Source of the DNA: VRUE01 sp963706605
Lineage (GTDB): Bacteria > Actinomycetota > Thermoleophilia > Solirubrobacterales > 70-9
Assembly: GCA_963706605.1 (NCBI GenBank)
Contig: OY970165.1
Location: 186,001-250,000 of the forward strand
Length of the DNA: 64,000 nt
Direction: 5' to 3'
Below the pieces are notes generated by a model that searched no databases, had not been told where the DNA came from, and was given only the letters and a program-made list of their open reading frames with translations. Positions 41,584 through 50,153 of this stretch are shown one piece after another. Position numbers and translations under genes: made by a program. Positions within the stretch are counted from its first letter, which is position 1; every line of letters starts with the position of its first letter.

Positions 41584-42840
41584 CTAGGCCATGGCCGCGG
41601 CGACGGTCTCGGTCGGGTAGCCGAGCTCGGAGATCCGATGCGGGAGATCGAGATGAAGCCAGTGGGAAATGTGACTGGGCGGGGTCTCCAGGATGATCTC
41701 CCTGTAGGACCTCCCCTCCAGCTCTTCGACTATGTCGTCGTAGGCGTTGGGGCTGTTGGCGACCCTGCCGGCGAGCGCGCCACCCGCCGGCGCTTCGAGT
41801 TGCGATAGGGCCGTCGCCAGCAGCTCTTCGCCGTCTTTGGTGTCCGGGCTGTTGCGATCGAAGCCGAGATGGTCGGGGTTCGGCACGAGGACGAAGAACC
41901 GTGCCGCGCCCGTCGCCGCCCGCCGCCGCACGGCCTCGATCAACGACGCGGTCGCCTCGACCTTGTTCAGCACGACGAGGACCGCCGGGCTCTCCTCGCC
42001 AGAGAGGTCACGGACCGCAGCGAGCGGTCCGGAGCGGATCACGTCGCGCTTGGAGACCGCCAGGAAGACGACCAGCGCGAGGATGGCGCTGAGGAAGATG
42101 ATGCTGGTCAGGTTGGTGCCGAGGCCAAGGCCGCCTTCTCCGGTCGGCGAAGCGAGGTAGTCGCCGATCGAGGCCCCAAGCGGGCGGGTGAGGATGTAGG
42201 CGAGCCAGAAGGAGAGGATCGCGTTCATCCGCAGGCCGAAATGAAGGATGGCGACCACGATGATCCCGCCGGCGAAGATGCCGAGCGCGGCGAGATAGCC
42301 GAGTTCGAGCCGCTCGGCGAGGAAGTCACCGGCGGAGGTGCCGAGGGCGAAGGTGAAGAGGATCGCCAACCAGTAGAACGCCTCGCGCCTGGTCGTGAAG
42401 ATGGTGTGGACCGACAGCGTGCGCTCGACCGCGTACCAAGCGGCGAACACGAAGATCAGGATCGCGCCGAAGGCGATCGTCGTCGTTTCCAGGGTGACGC
42501 CGAGGTTGTCGACCAGATTGTCGCTGACAAGGGTGCCGACAACGCTGATCAGAACCACCGCCAACCAGTAGATGCCGGGCACGTACCGGCGAGCCCTGAA
42601 CTGGAACACCAGGACGACAGCCAGAAGCGCGGCCATGATGTAGCTGGTGTTGGTCAGGCCGAGACCGAGGTTTTCATTGAGGTTGTCGGCGAAGGTCTCC
42701 CCCACCGTCGTGCAGAGCACCTTGATCACCCAGAAGTAGACGGTGATCTCAGGCACCTTGTTGAGCATCTGGCGGGCCCACCACCTGGCGGAGCCGCTGG
42801 AGGATGGCGCGGCAGCTGGGTACGTCTGAGCGGGGTTCAT
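41584..42840 (-). CDS. DUF347 membrane protein fused to a C-terminal Rossmann/USP-like domain
   Basis: 418 residues from ATG 42840. Residues 30-265 hold the repeated membrane units (KVPEITVYFWVIKVLC, FALGTSAGD, LTRPLGASIGDYL). After about 285 a soluble domain begins: AVLVVLNKVEATASLIEAVRRRA, RFFVLVPNPDHLGF and YREIILETPPSHISHWLHLDLPHRI, a Rossmann-like alternation similar to universal-stress domains. This fusion is absent from the paralogue at 37593. AGATGAGA lies 34 nt upstream of the start. Confidence 0.85.
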   Translation of the reverse strand: MNPAQTYPAAAPSSSGSARWWARQMLNKVPEITVYFWVIKVLCTTVGETFADNLNENLGLGLTNTSYIMAALLAVVLVFQFRARRYVPGIYWLAVVLISVVGTLVSDNLVDNLGVTLETTTIAFGAILIFVFAAWYAVERTLSVHTIFTTRREAFYWLAILFTFALGTSAGDFLAERLELGYLAALGIFAGGIIVVAILHFGLRMNAILSFWLAYILTRPLGASIGDYLASPTGEGGLGLGTNLTSIIFLSAILALVVFLAVSKRDVIRSGPLAAVRDLSGEESPAVLVVLNKVEATASLIEAVRRRAATGAARFFVLVPNPDHLGFDRNSPDTKDGEELLATALSQLEAPAGGALAGRVANSPNAYDDIVEELEGRSYREIILETPPSHISHWLHLDLPHRISELGYPTETVAAAMA

Positions 42841-42873
42841 GGCGCGGCAGTGTCGGATACGACGTTTAACCAC

Positions 42874-42881
42874 AGATGAGA
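42874..42881 (-). promoter_or_regulatory. AGATGAGA box upstream of the fused DUF347 gene
   Basis: AGATGAGA, 34 nt before the 42840 start, again at the position seen before the other three genes of the module. A TTTAAC block lies where the second half-site would be. Confidence 0.5.
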
Positions 42882-42913
42882 GCCGCAGCCGCTCGGACTG
42901 CTAAATACTCCCC

Positions 42914-43918
42914 ATGGCAGGGGAGCCCGACGGGACGCTCTTCGAGTGGAGCGACATCGCCACTTCGCACAAGTGGGACACCCTGTTGCTCGGCAACGGG
43001 ATGAGCATCAATATTTGGGAGCCGTTTGGGTATCGCAAGCTGTATGACCGTGCAAAGTTCGGCGATCTCTCGGCACAGGATCTAAGGCTGTTTTCCTCTA
43101 CCCCGAACTTCGAGCGGGTGCTCGCCGATCTTCTAACTGCGATCAGGGTCAACAACGCTGTTGGCCTCGACACAAAACCCTTGCTCGAGCGATATCGCAA
43201 CATCCAGCTGGCACTCGTCCAAGCTGTTCGGGAGGTTCACCTCAAGCTCAATCGCGTCCCGCCGGCAACCCGCAAAATAATCAGCGACACGATGAGGCAG
43301 TTCGAGTGGGTATTCACGACGAGCTACGACCTGCTCGTCTACTGGGCGATGGCGGCGGCGGGATTCGAGCCGTTCATGGACCACTTCCGCTATCGAGGCC
43401 GCTGTGAGTTCGACCCCGCCAGAGCCAGCGTCCCTGTCAACCGGATTCCGGTCTACTTCCTCCACGGGGCACTTCATCTGGTCGCGGGCAGCTCAGGCGC
43501 CACCTGGAAGTTGAGACAAACCGACCTCGACACCATCCTCGACCAATTTGGAAAGCCGATCACGGGCGATCCTGAGGCACGGCCCCTCCTCGTCACCGAG
43601 GGCTCCGCCGCTGACAAGCTCGCCGCCATCGAGGACAACGTCTATCTCTCACATGCTCTTGAGCGATTAAGGGGACGTGCCCTCCCCCTTGTCGTGTTCG
43701 GCAGCAGCCTGAGCGAGCACGACTCCCATCTAGCCGAGGCATTGAGCGAGAATCCCGACCGACCGGTTGCGATCTCGATGCTTCCCGCGTCCAGGAAAGA
43801 GCTCTTGGCGAAGCAAGTCGACATCTCGGGGCGCCTTGAGGCGAGTTCCCTGCTCTTTTTCGACGCGACCTCACATCCGCTGGGCAATCCCGCCCTGGCG
43901 GTTGCGGGGAATCCTTAG
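42914..43918 (+). CDS. DUF4917 family (SIR2-like) protein
   Basis: 334 residues. TLLLGNGMSINIW (about residues 24-36) is the Rossmann-like nucleotide loop of SIR2-like proteins, FTTSYDLLVYWAM the middle, and VYFLHGALHL with VVFGSSLSEHDSHLAEAL the C-terminal core. DUF4917 is a SIR2-like group often found near defence genes. It would hydrolyse NAD or another nucleotide (inference). It directly precedes the tRNA-Trp-flanked CHAT island. Confidence 0.78.
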   Translation: MAGEPDGTLFEWSDIATSHKWDTLLLGNGMSINIWEPFGYRKLYDRAKFGDLSAQDLRLFSSTPNFERVLADLLTAIRVNNAVGLDTKPLLERYRNIQLALVQAVREVHLKLNRVPPATRKIISDTMRQFEWVFTTSYDLLVYWAMAAAGFEPFMDHFRYRGRCEFDPARASVPVNRIPVYFLHGALHLVAGSSGATWKLRQTDLDTILDQFGKPITGDPEARPLLVTEGSAADKLAAIEDNVYLSHALERLRGRALPLVVFGSSLSEHDSHLAEALSENPDRPVAISMLPASRKELLAKQVDISGRLEASSLLFFDATSHPLGNPALAVAGNP

Positions 43919-43920
43919 GG

Positions 43921-44151
43921 CTACGCCGCGGCCCGCTTTCGTGGCCGCGAAACCTTGCTCGCATCGACAACCTTGCCGGTGCGATTCAGAATCCGTATCT
44001 CGCCTCCGCCTTCCTGGCGAGTCAGCTCTCGCGCGGTTTTGACGGCGTCAGCCTTCGTGGCGCCGTGCGCGGTCGCACGCCTATGGCCCTCCCTGACGAC
44101 ATCCCAGCCTCTTCCGCCGGGGGCCTTCTTCACGTAGCGCGTATTTTTCAT
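43921..44151 (-). CDS. DUF2188 protein
   Basis: 76 residues, beginning KNTRYVKKAPGGRGWDVVREG with the DUF2188 pattern R-Y-V-K, followed by ATAHGATKADAVKTARELTRQEGGGEIRI and a basic tail. The start at 44151 is favoured by GAGGAG 8 nt upstream. The longer open frame to 44382 is antisense tRNA-Trp sequence and is not coding here. Convergent with the DUF4917 gene, 2 nt apart. Likely a small nucleic-acid-related protein. Confidence 0.78.
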   Translation of the reverse strand: MKNTRYVKKAPGGRGWDVVREGHRRATAHGATKADAVKTARELTRQEGGGEIRILNRTGKVVDASKVSRPRKRAAA

Positions 44152-44233
44152 CCAGATCTCCTCGTAACCATCTTCTGGCGCTGACCCTACGTTAGCCATC
44201 GGCGGATCCGTCACCGCCCGGGCGGTCCAGCGT

Positions 44234-44309
44234 GGCTCCAGAAGCTGGATCAAGAGCGGGGCAGCCAGGACTCGAACCTGGAATCGCCGGGTTTTGGAGA
44301 CCGGTGCCT
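44234..44309. repeat. Left copy of tRNA-Trp 75-bp direct repeat (att)
   Basis: Matches 49085-49159 over its length except one extra G (CGCCGGG versus CGCCGG). It contains the 3' half of tRNA-Trp plus 23 nt beyond its 3' end, but lacks the 5' half. It is the truncated end of an integrated element. Confidence 0.92.
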
Positions 44310-44451
44310 GGCGACATATCCAGCTCTGCAGAGCCAAAAAAGCCCGGTATTGCTCCAGGGGAATGCCAAGCGCATCACTCAACGACCGCGAAAAATGACC
44401 GTGCTGACGATTGCCTCATGCAGACTCCTGCGCCAAGGCCTTCAGTCGCGG

Positions 44452-45153
44452 TCAACCGAGAGGAGATCCCCCAGCCGAAGGCGCTTCCAGAGAGAAGCGG
44501 GCACCGCCATTGTCTGACACGTCGCAGCTGGCAGAGATAACTCCGAAGCGGCGGCGACCGACGGTCGCGTCGTACTGAGCGACACCGCGGATCTCGGCGG
44601 TCTCGTCGGCTCTGATCACGGCCACGAACTCATAGTTTCCGCGCAACACCTCGCCGGGTATCCGAGACAACTCCCAGCCCCCTTCGCTCTCCATCAGCCC
44701 AAAGGTGGTCAACGAGACCAAACTCTCCTCTCGGCTGCGCTTGTTTTCGCGCTTGGCTCCGAGGAACTTGAAGCTCGCACCAAGCGTCAGCGTGTCGTCA
44801 ACGCTTACCGTGCTCGATGCGTGGTCGGGGATCATCGACCACAGCGCAGGCGCGGAATCAAGGCTCGAGTCGAGCGAGACACTGACCCAGACGCGCTCGA
44901 GCCACTCCTCGGTGGCAGGCCAGATCGAGATCGCCAGACGCAACAGGGCAAATCGTGCTCGATCGGCAGCGGCGCCGGGCGGCAGGAGGTCCGGCATCTG
45001 ATCCGGCCGAATCTCGACAATCGTCGGCCGGCCCACGCTGATCTTGGACTCCGGATCGGAGAACGAGAGCGGACCGCGGGCCGTCTCGCTGCTCGCGATC
45101 AGATGCGTGTCGAGCTCGTCGAGCTTCTCGACTCTCAGCTCAATCACCGACAC
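44452..45153 (-). CDS. Uncharacterised partner of the CHAT protein
   Basis: 233 residues, beginning SVIELRVEKLDELDTHLIASSE and including TEEWLERVWVSVSLDSSLD, GASFKFLGAKRENKR and DATVGRRRFGVISASCDV. Beta-rich and acidic; no domain recognised. It starts 14 nt before the stop of the CHAT gene, so it is translationally coupled. A substrate, sensor or regulator of the protease is an inference from position. Confidence 0.7.
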   Translation of the reverse strand: MSVIELRVEKLDELDTHLIASSETARGPLSFSDPESKISVGRPTIVEIRPDQMPDLLPPGAAADRARFALLRLAISIWPATEEWLERVWVSVSLDSSLDSAPALWSMIPDHASSTVSVDDTLTLGASFKFLGAKRENKRSREESLVSLTTFGLMESEGGWELSRIPGEVLRGNYEFVAVIRADETAEIRGVAQYDATVGRRRFGVISASCDVSDNGGARFSLEAPSAGGSPLG

Positions 45154-48100
45154 CCCCGATCAGGACGAACGCGCCCCACTGACGATAGCTGCGATAGCTC
45201 GCTCGGGCGCATGCCTGTGCGGCCGAGAACGCGAGGTGACAGTCGGAGCCGGCCGCGAGATGCCGGTAGAGCTCAGTGAAGAACAGACGGGAGCAGCCGG
45301 AGTCCACCCGCCAGAGTGCAGCGACGACCGTCTTTACCCCGCGCTGAAAGAGCGCGCCGACGAACCCTCGCTGATTGCCGCCGACGTCGACCCGGCCAAG
45401 CGCGGTCTCACAGGCGCCCAGCGTGACCAGGCGAACGTGGCGAAGGTCGAGGTCGTACAGATCGCTAGCGAACAGGTGGGCCGCCCCCTCGTTCCCGTCA
45501 CTGAGGTAGAGGCGCTGGAAAGACGGAGCAGCGGGATCGAAGGCTCCGTGCGTGGCGAAGTGAATGATCGTGCAGTCGGTCAAAGTCTCACGGGCCACCT
45601 GAACCGTCGCCTCTCGATTGAGGAGGGCGCTCCCGCCGAAGGTCGCCGCGATCTCCTCTGCCTCGGCTACTGCGTCCTCCAGCGTGGGCAGCTCAAGACC
45701 GGCAAAGTCCAGGCCGAGGGCGCCCAATGACTCCTGCCGCCCGCTCGGCGCGGCGGGTCGAAGCCAAGATGCATCGGGGAGGTAGGAGATCTGCCAGCGC
45801 TCGGCCAGCGGGTGGCCGGCCGCTCCCGAGAGGTGGAGCGGGGCAAACGCGAACGCGTCGGGTGCGACGACGTAGAGCCGGCGCTTTCCTTGCTCGGCGA
45901 GCGTCGCCAGCGTCGAATCGGCCGAGTCGCCGAGCAGCCAGTTGATCGAGAGGGTTTCGGCTGCCTCCGCCGTGACCTCGCGCGGGCCCGAGTGCTGCTG
46001 TGCCGCCAATCGAGCCTGCATGGCGATCGTCTGCAGGGGTTCGATCACGTCGAGCTGTCCCGCGACCTCGACGACCACGCCTTCGAGGCCGTTCGGGATC
46101 AGCGGCATCACGGTCTGCAGCCCGACGTCGGTCGAGACGGCCGCGAGAATCGTAGGCTTCGATTGGTGGGCGGTGAGGAATCCCTCGACGAGCACGCCAG
46201 CGCTGCCGAGAGAGGCGAGGTCAGGGTCCGGTTCCGTCGGTGCCGCCGCCTTCCCGGCCAGTTCGGCCGAGCAGAACTCCCAGTCGAAGTAGCGCTTGAG
46301 ATTGTCGCTTTCGGTCGCGGGGTCGAAGGCCGCCGACACCGGCGGACGCTGCACGTATCTCGAACACGCCGCAACCTCGAGCGACATCTGCTCGGTGTCC
46401 GCATCGATCAGCGCCTCGCGCGCCGCCGAGGGCGATCGAACCTCGTCGATGAAACCCTGTGCGGCCTTCAACGTCTCGTCGAAGCTGATCGGAGCCACGG
46501 GTGCGCGGGAGCGGCGCCGGGTCGAATGCCTGCCGGCGCTCACCACCGTGTGGAGAATCCCCACCTCGGGATCGGACTGGGTCTCCATCACGATCTCCAA
46601 GAGAGCTCTCACGATCGGCCCCCAGGTGCTAGTCATGACCTCCTGACCGCCATGACCCAGCAGAGATTCGAGGCGAAGACCCGCCGGCCCGAGCGCCGCG
46701 ACCATCGCCTTGAGGTCCCTGGTCGTCGGTTCGACCATCGCAATCCGACCGAAAATCTGCACAGCCTCTCCGGCGGCTTCGAGCGCCCCCAGACGGCTCC
46801 AGTATTCCGCCGACTCGATGATGTCGGCGACCGCTCCCTCGACATCGCCTTGGTAATGCCGCGCCACCGCGATGTCGCCCTGCAGGGATGCCCGGCTGTA
46901 GAGCAGGGAGTCACGGTATGCGCGGGGAAGCTCAAGTGCCAACCCCTCGTCAAGGGCGAGCAGCGAGGGAACTTGGCCGCGGGGCGCCTGCCTGACGCTC
47001 GCGCGGGCGAGTGCGGTGGCGTCTTTCAACTCGTCCTCGCTGGTCTTCTCCCCCGGCTTCAGTTTCGCGAACACGGTCTTTGCCGCCTCGACGGATGCGG
47101 GACGTTCCTCCGTGTCGAAAGAGCGGCTCAGAAGCTCACGCGCCCGCTGCCCGGCGGCGCTTTCATCCTCTGTAAGCCGGACGTTCGGATCCACCGTCGT
47201 CAGCGGCATGATCATCATCCTGAGGACCTGCAGCCACAGCTCATCGTCGGTCGACTCTCGTAGCCGGTCATAGCAGCCGACCGCGAGTCGCAGGGCAGCG
47301 GCCTCCTGCGCCTCCATCTTGGAGAGGGAATCGGCCAGCACGATCATCTGGGCGGCCTCGGCGGCTTCCACGGCGCTCAGGAGCCGCGACGGTGTCATCG
47401 CCAGGACCTCCTCCAGCTCGGTCGCAGGCCATGGCTCGTTGAGGTTCGACAGGATCGAGCATGCATTCAAACGCAGACGCCGCAGCGACTCGTCCGTGAT
47501 CTCTTCGAGCACGACTCGAGCGAAGTAGGCGCCGTCGATCTCGTCGATGCCCGAGCCCTCTTCGCGGTGCGGATGCACGGCGAGACTGCCGAGCGTGTGG
47601 GCGATCAGGCCCCGTCGCTCGCCTTCGGCGAGGGCGAAAGCCTCGTTCAGGCAGTCGATCCCTTTCGCCGTCAGTTCCGCGTCGCTGCGTTGATCGTCGT
47701 CGGCGGAGAGATGTCGGACAGGGTCCATGAGCTGCTCGTTCAGGCTCCGGGCCAGCCGCAGCATCCGGAGAATCCCCATGCGGCTGCCCGCGGCCCACGG
47801 CAAACGAGGCTCGATAAGGGTCTGCCCGATGCCGTGCAGCGCCATCGCCTGGGCCTGCCGGTCGCCTCGCCGGCGCGCCTGTTCCAGAAAACACTCGGCG
47901 TGCCCGATACCAGAATCAATCGTACGGCGATCTTCCGAGGTAGTGGCGACGGTTCGGACCACGTTCAACTCCGTCGCGATCACCTCCGATCGCAAGGCCC
48001 ACCCCTCTTCGTCGACCGGCTGCTCGTCGGTAGCCGCGAGGACGAGGCGCTGGAGCTTCACGGCCATCTCCGGCCGGCCCATCGCGCAAAACGATCGCGC

Positions 48101-48523
48101 CATACGGCAAAGCGCCCGGACATAGGGAAGCGAGAGCTGCGATCGCACTGCGGGCGTCGATGCGATCGTCGTCGCGGCCTCCACGGAGAGCTCGACGTCA
48201 ATGCTCGTGAACAGAGACTCGAACGGGCCGTTGCCCAGTTCCCAGCTTTCGCCATCCTCTTCGACGACCCGCCGGACGTGCTCGATCTGATCGACCAGCG
48301 TCGCGAGGGCGCCACCGCTTCGTCGGGAGCAGGCGCGCGCCAACTCGACGCCAGGCTCGCTCAGCAGGATCGGAAACGCGAACAATGCCTGCGGAACCTC
48401 TTGGCTCGGCCGCTGAGCGAGCTCAGCTAGCAGTTCCTGCAGCGCTTTTGAGGCCGTCGGATTCTCGACCGGCCCAAAAATCGGAACGCGTCCCTCCTGC
48501 TCGCCACCCATCCGCGCAATCAT
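45140..48523 (-). CDS. Large CHAT-domain (caspase-like) protease with helical repeat region
   Basis: 1127 residues from ATG 48523; later ATGs, for example 48511, are possible. Residues 1-780 are helical repeats (TPR-like), then comes a CHAT domain: IIHFATHGAFD with the catalytic His (H992) and TLGACETALG with the Cys (C1038). The His-Gly and Ala-Cys-Glu-Thr motifs are those of active members. CHAT proteases act as effectors in bacterial defence and cell suicide modules. It sits in a tRNA-Trp-bounded island and is coupled to a 233-residue partner. Confidence 0.88.
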   Translation of the reverse strand: MIARMGGEQEGRVPIFGPVENPTASKALQELLAELAQRPSQEVPQALFAFPILLSEPGVELARACSRRSGGALATLVDQIEHVRRVVEEDGESWELGNGPFESLFTSIDVELSVEAATTIASTPAVRSQLSLPYVRALCRMARSFCAMGRPEMAVKLQRLVLAATDEQPVDEEGWALRSEVIATELNVVRTVATTSEDRRTIDSGIGHAECFLEQARRRGDRQAQAMALHGIGQTLIEPRLPWAAGSRMGILRMLRLARSLNEQLMDPVRHLSADDDQRSDAELTAKGIDCLNEAFALAEGERRGLIAHTLGSLAVHPHREEGSGIDEIDGAYFARVVLEEITDESLRRLRLNACSILSNLNEPWPATELEEVLAMTPSRLLSAVEAAEAAQMIVLADSLSKMEAQEAAALRLAVGCYDRLRESTDDELWLQVLRMMIMPLTTVDPNVRLTEDESAAGQRARELLSRSFDTEERPASVEAAKTVFAKLKPGEKTSEDELKDATALARASVRQAPRGQVPSLLALDEGLALELPRAYRDSLLYSRASLQGDIAVARHYQGDVEGAVADIIESAEYWSRLGALEAAGEAVQIFGRIAMVEPTTRDLKAMVAALGPAGLRLESLLGHGGQEVMTSTWGPIVRALLEIVMETQSDPEVGILHTVVSAGRHSTRRRSRAPVAPISFDETLKAAQGFIDEVRSPSAAREALIDADTEQMSLEVAACSRYVQRPPVSAAFDPATESDNLKRYFDWEFCSAELAGKAAAPTEPDPDLASLGSAGVLVEGFLTAHQSKPTILAAVSTDVGLQTVMPLIPNGLEGVVVEVAGQLDVIEPLQTIAMQARLAAQQHSGPREVTAEAAETLSINWLLGDSADSTLATLAEQGKRRLYVVAPDAFAFAPLHLSGAAGHPLAERWQISYLPDASWLRPAAPSGRQESLGALGLDFAGLELPTLEDAVAEAEEIAATFGGSALLNREATVQVARETLTDCTIIHFATHGAFDPAAPSFQRLYLSDGNEGAAHLFASDLYDLDLRHVRLVTLGACETALGRVDVGGNQRGFVGALFQRGVKTVVAALWRVDSGCSRLFFTELYRHLAAGSDCHLAFSAAQACARASYRSYRQWGAFVLIGGVGD

Positions 48524-48610
48524 CCGCCAGAAGCCGTGCCCGACAGCTCGGCCACCCTGACATATCCGTCAGAGGGCAGGCCTCCTGGCAAGGGAACGGG
48601 GTCAGTCGGC

Positions 48611-49061
48611 TCACCGCGATACGCGGTCAAAGCGCACGAACTGGGCGCTGTGGACGTCATGCACTAGCACTGATCCGTGAAGATCCCAGGAGTAGATGGC
48701 ATTGACATGAGGCAGGGGCTCCTCCACAGCACATCTCGACCGGTCACGAGGCTGCCGCGAGCTCCGGTAATCGACCAGAGGCGACGGCCAGCAAATGCTC
48801 GCCTGCTGGAACCCGGTGCAAGTGATCAATCCAGCCAAGCGCCTCCACAAGGGAAAGATAGCGTGGCTGAGGTTCAGTAGTCAGACCGATTTGGCGCGAT
48901 CCGGTCCATATATCTGGGTCGATTACCGTGCCCACTGGGGCTGGCCGGAGCGACCGGCCTAACGAGCTTCGGGGGAATGAAAGAGTCTCGGCTTGCGCAA
49001 ATTCACGCCTGCGGCGCGCGAAGAATCCGATCTCGAGACCGGGCACACAGCGCCACTGCAT
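48611..49061 (-). pseudogene. Possible frameshifted small gene
   Basis: A minus-strand frame from 49061 reads GTVIDPDIWTGSRQI... RYLSLVEALGWIDHLHRVPAGEHLL and stops at 48744. Another frame continues over it with EEPLPHVNAIYSWDLHGSVLVHDVHSAQFVRFDRV and ends at 48611. Both look protein-like and would join with one indel near 48750, giving about 150 residues. No family recognised. The rest of 48524-49084 shows no gene. Confidence 0.35.
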
Positions 49062-49084
49062 TCCCCTGGCAAAGCGGTCTTTCC

Positions 49085-49159
49085 GGCTCCAGAAGCTGGA
49101 TCAAGAGCGGGGCAGCCAGGACTCGAACCTGGAATCGCCGGTTTTGGAGACCGGTGCCT
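49085..49159. repeat. Right copy of tRNA-Trp direct repeat (att) inside and beyond the intact tRNA
   Basis: 75 nt identical, apart from one missing G, to 44234-44309. It covers tRNA-Trp from its anticodon region to the 3' end and 23 nt downstream. The intact 5' half continues to the right, so the functional tRNA is at this end. Confidence 0.92.
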
Positions 49160-49181
49160 TAGCCAGTTGGGCCACTGCCCC
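49108..49181 (-). tRNA. tRNA-Trp (CCA)
   Basis: Minus-strand cloverleaf with acceptor GGGGCAG/CTGCCCC, anticodon loop CTCCAAA (CCA) between CCGGT and ACCGG, T-loop GTTCGAGT. Its 3' half is duplicated at 44234. Confidence 0.95.
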
Positions 49182-49246
49182 GAGGGGGGCAATGCTAACC
49201 AGGCCGCCTCGTGCCGGGACTCTCGGTCGGAGCTGCCAACAAACGA

Positions 49247-49331
49247 TGCGGGCGGAGGGACTTGAACCCCCACGGGCCGAAGCCCACCAGGACCTAAACC
49301 TGGCGCGTATACCAAATTCCGCCACGCCCGC
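49247..49331 (-). tRNA. tRNA-Leu (UAG)
   Basis: 85-nt class II tRNA: acceptor GCGGGCG/CGCCCGC, anticodon loop TTTAGGT (UAG), long variable arm GGGCTTCGGCCCG, T-loop GTTCAAGT. About 65 nt from tRNA-Trp. Confidence 0.95.
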
Positions 49332-49390
49332 GCGAACGTCATCTTGGCGCTTAACGAGCGGCCAATGCCGCCTCGTCGCCCATAGATTCT

Positions 49391-49936
49391 ATGATCGACG
49401 GCGTGGCGGTAGGAGAGGTAACGCCGGGCTACGAGCTCTGGCACCCCAATCGGGAGAAGGCCGACGTGATCACGACCAAGTTCGTGGTCGCCTTCCTGAT
49501 GCTGGTCACGGCCATCATCGCGGCCATTGTCACGATCACCGGCTTCTCGCTGCTCAGCGGCGGCGGTGGCATGGGCATCGTCTGCCTGATCTTTGCGGGG
49601 CTCTACGCCTTCTTCGCCTACCTCGTCGGACGACGGTGGAGCCGCGGCATCCTTCCGGTTGCCGCGTCCCTATCGATGATCCTGGCGATCTTCTGCGCCG
49701 TCGGCGCCGATAGCTGGTTCGCACGCGACAAGGCCGGCTTCGAAGACGCGCTGATCCCGGTGCCGCTTATCGGCCTGCTGGTCGTGATCCTCGCCTTGGT
49801 CCAGCTCGTCCTGATTGCCGCCTGCTTCTACGGCTTCAGCCAGGACTGGCATGTCGAGGAGGAGCGTCCGATCGGGTCCGGCGAGGACTACGGCGCCGGG
49901 GCGTCCCCCAGCCCGGACGCCCCTCAGCCCGCCTAG
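49391..49936 (+). CDS. Four-helix membrane protein of unknown function
   Basis: 181 residues. A polar start (GYELWHPNREKADVITTKF) is followed by helices near residues 30-50, 60-77, 86-104 and 120-140, then an acidic tail of about 30 residues rich in Gly/Pro. The family is not recognised. Its WHPNREKAD start resembles small envelope proteins. It lies between two tRNA-Leu genes. Confidence 0.65.
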   Translation: MIDGVAVGEVTPGYELWHPNREKADVITTKFVVAFLMLVTAIIAAIVTITGFSLLSGGGGMGIVCLIFAGLYAFFAYLVGRRWSRGILPVAASLSMILAIFCAVGADSWFARDKAGFEDALIPVPLIGLLVVILALVQLVLIAACFYGFSQDWHVEEERPIGSGEDYGAGASPSPDAPQPA

Positions 49937-50044
49937 GTCCTGGCGAGCGCCGGACCAAGCGGGGCAAGGACGCAGGGAGGCCGAATAGCAGCGCTATGCG
50001 GCCGACTGAGGACGCCGAACCGCGCCGGTCCGCCGCCGCCAGGA

Positions 50045-50128
50045 TGCCGGAGGTGGGATTCGAACCCACAAGCCCGTAAGGGCAATCGATTTTGAGCCGA
50101 TCGCGTATGCCAATTCCGCCACTCCGGC
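50045..50128 (-). tRNA. tRNA-Leu (CAA)
   Basis: 84-nt class II tRNA on the minus strand: acceptor GCCGGAG/CTCCGGC, anticodon loop CTCAAAA (CAA) in stem ATCGG/TCGAT, variable arm GCCCTTACGGGC, T-loop GTTCGAAT. Separate isoacceptor from those at 19242 and 49247. Confidence 0.93.
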
Positions 50129-50153
50129 GCTGGGCGAACCATAGACCGCAACC

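Larger units (their letters stand above)
44234..49159. mobile_element. 4.9-kb genomic island at tRNA-Trp carrying a CHAT-protease operon
   Basis: Flanked by direct repeats of the tRNA-Trp 3' half, with the intact tRNA at the right end. This is the standard signature of site-specific integration with reconstitution of the tRNA. Inside are the 45140-48523 CHAT gene, its coupled partner (44452-45153), and a damaged frame (48611-49061). No integrase is inside, so it is a non-autonomous or degraded element; the serine recombinase in this window is at a different tRNA. Confidence 0.85.

Noticed and set aside
44152..44382. N-terminal extension of the DUF2188 frame
   Set aside because: The extension is antisense to the truncated tRNA-Trp repeat and lacks a ribosome site; the start at 44151 is preceded by GAGGAG.
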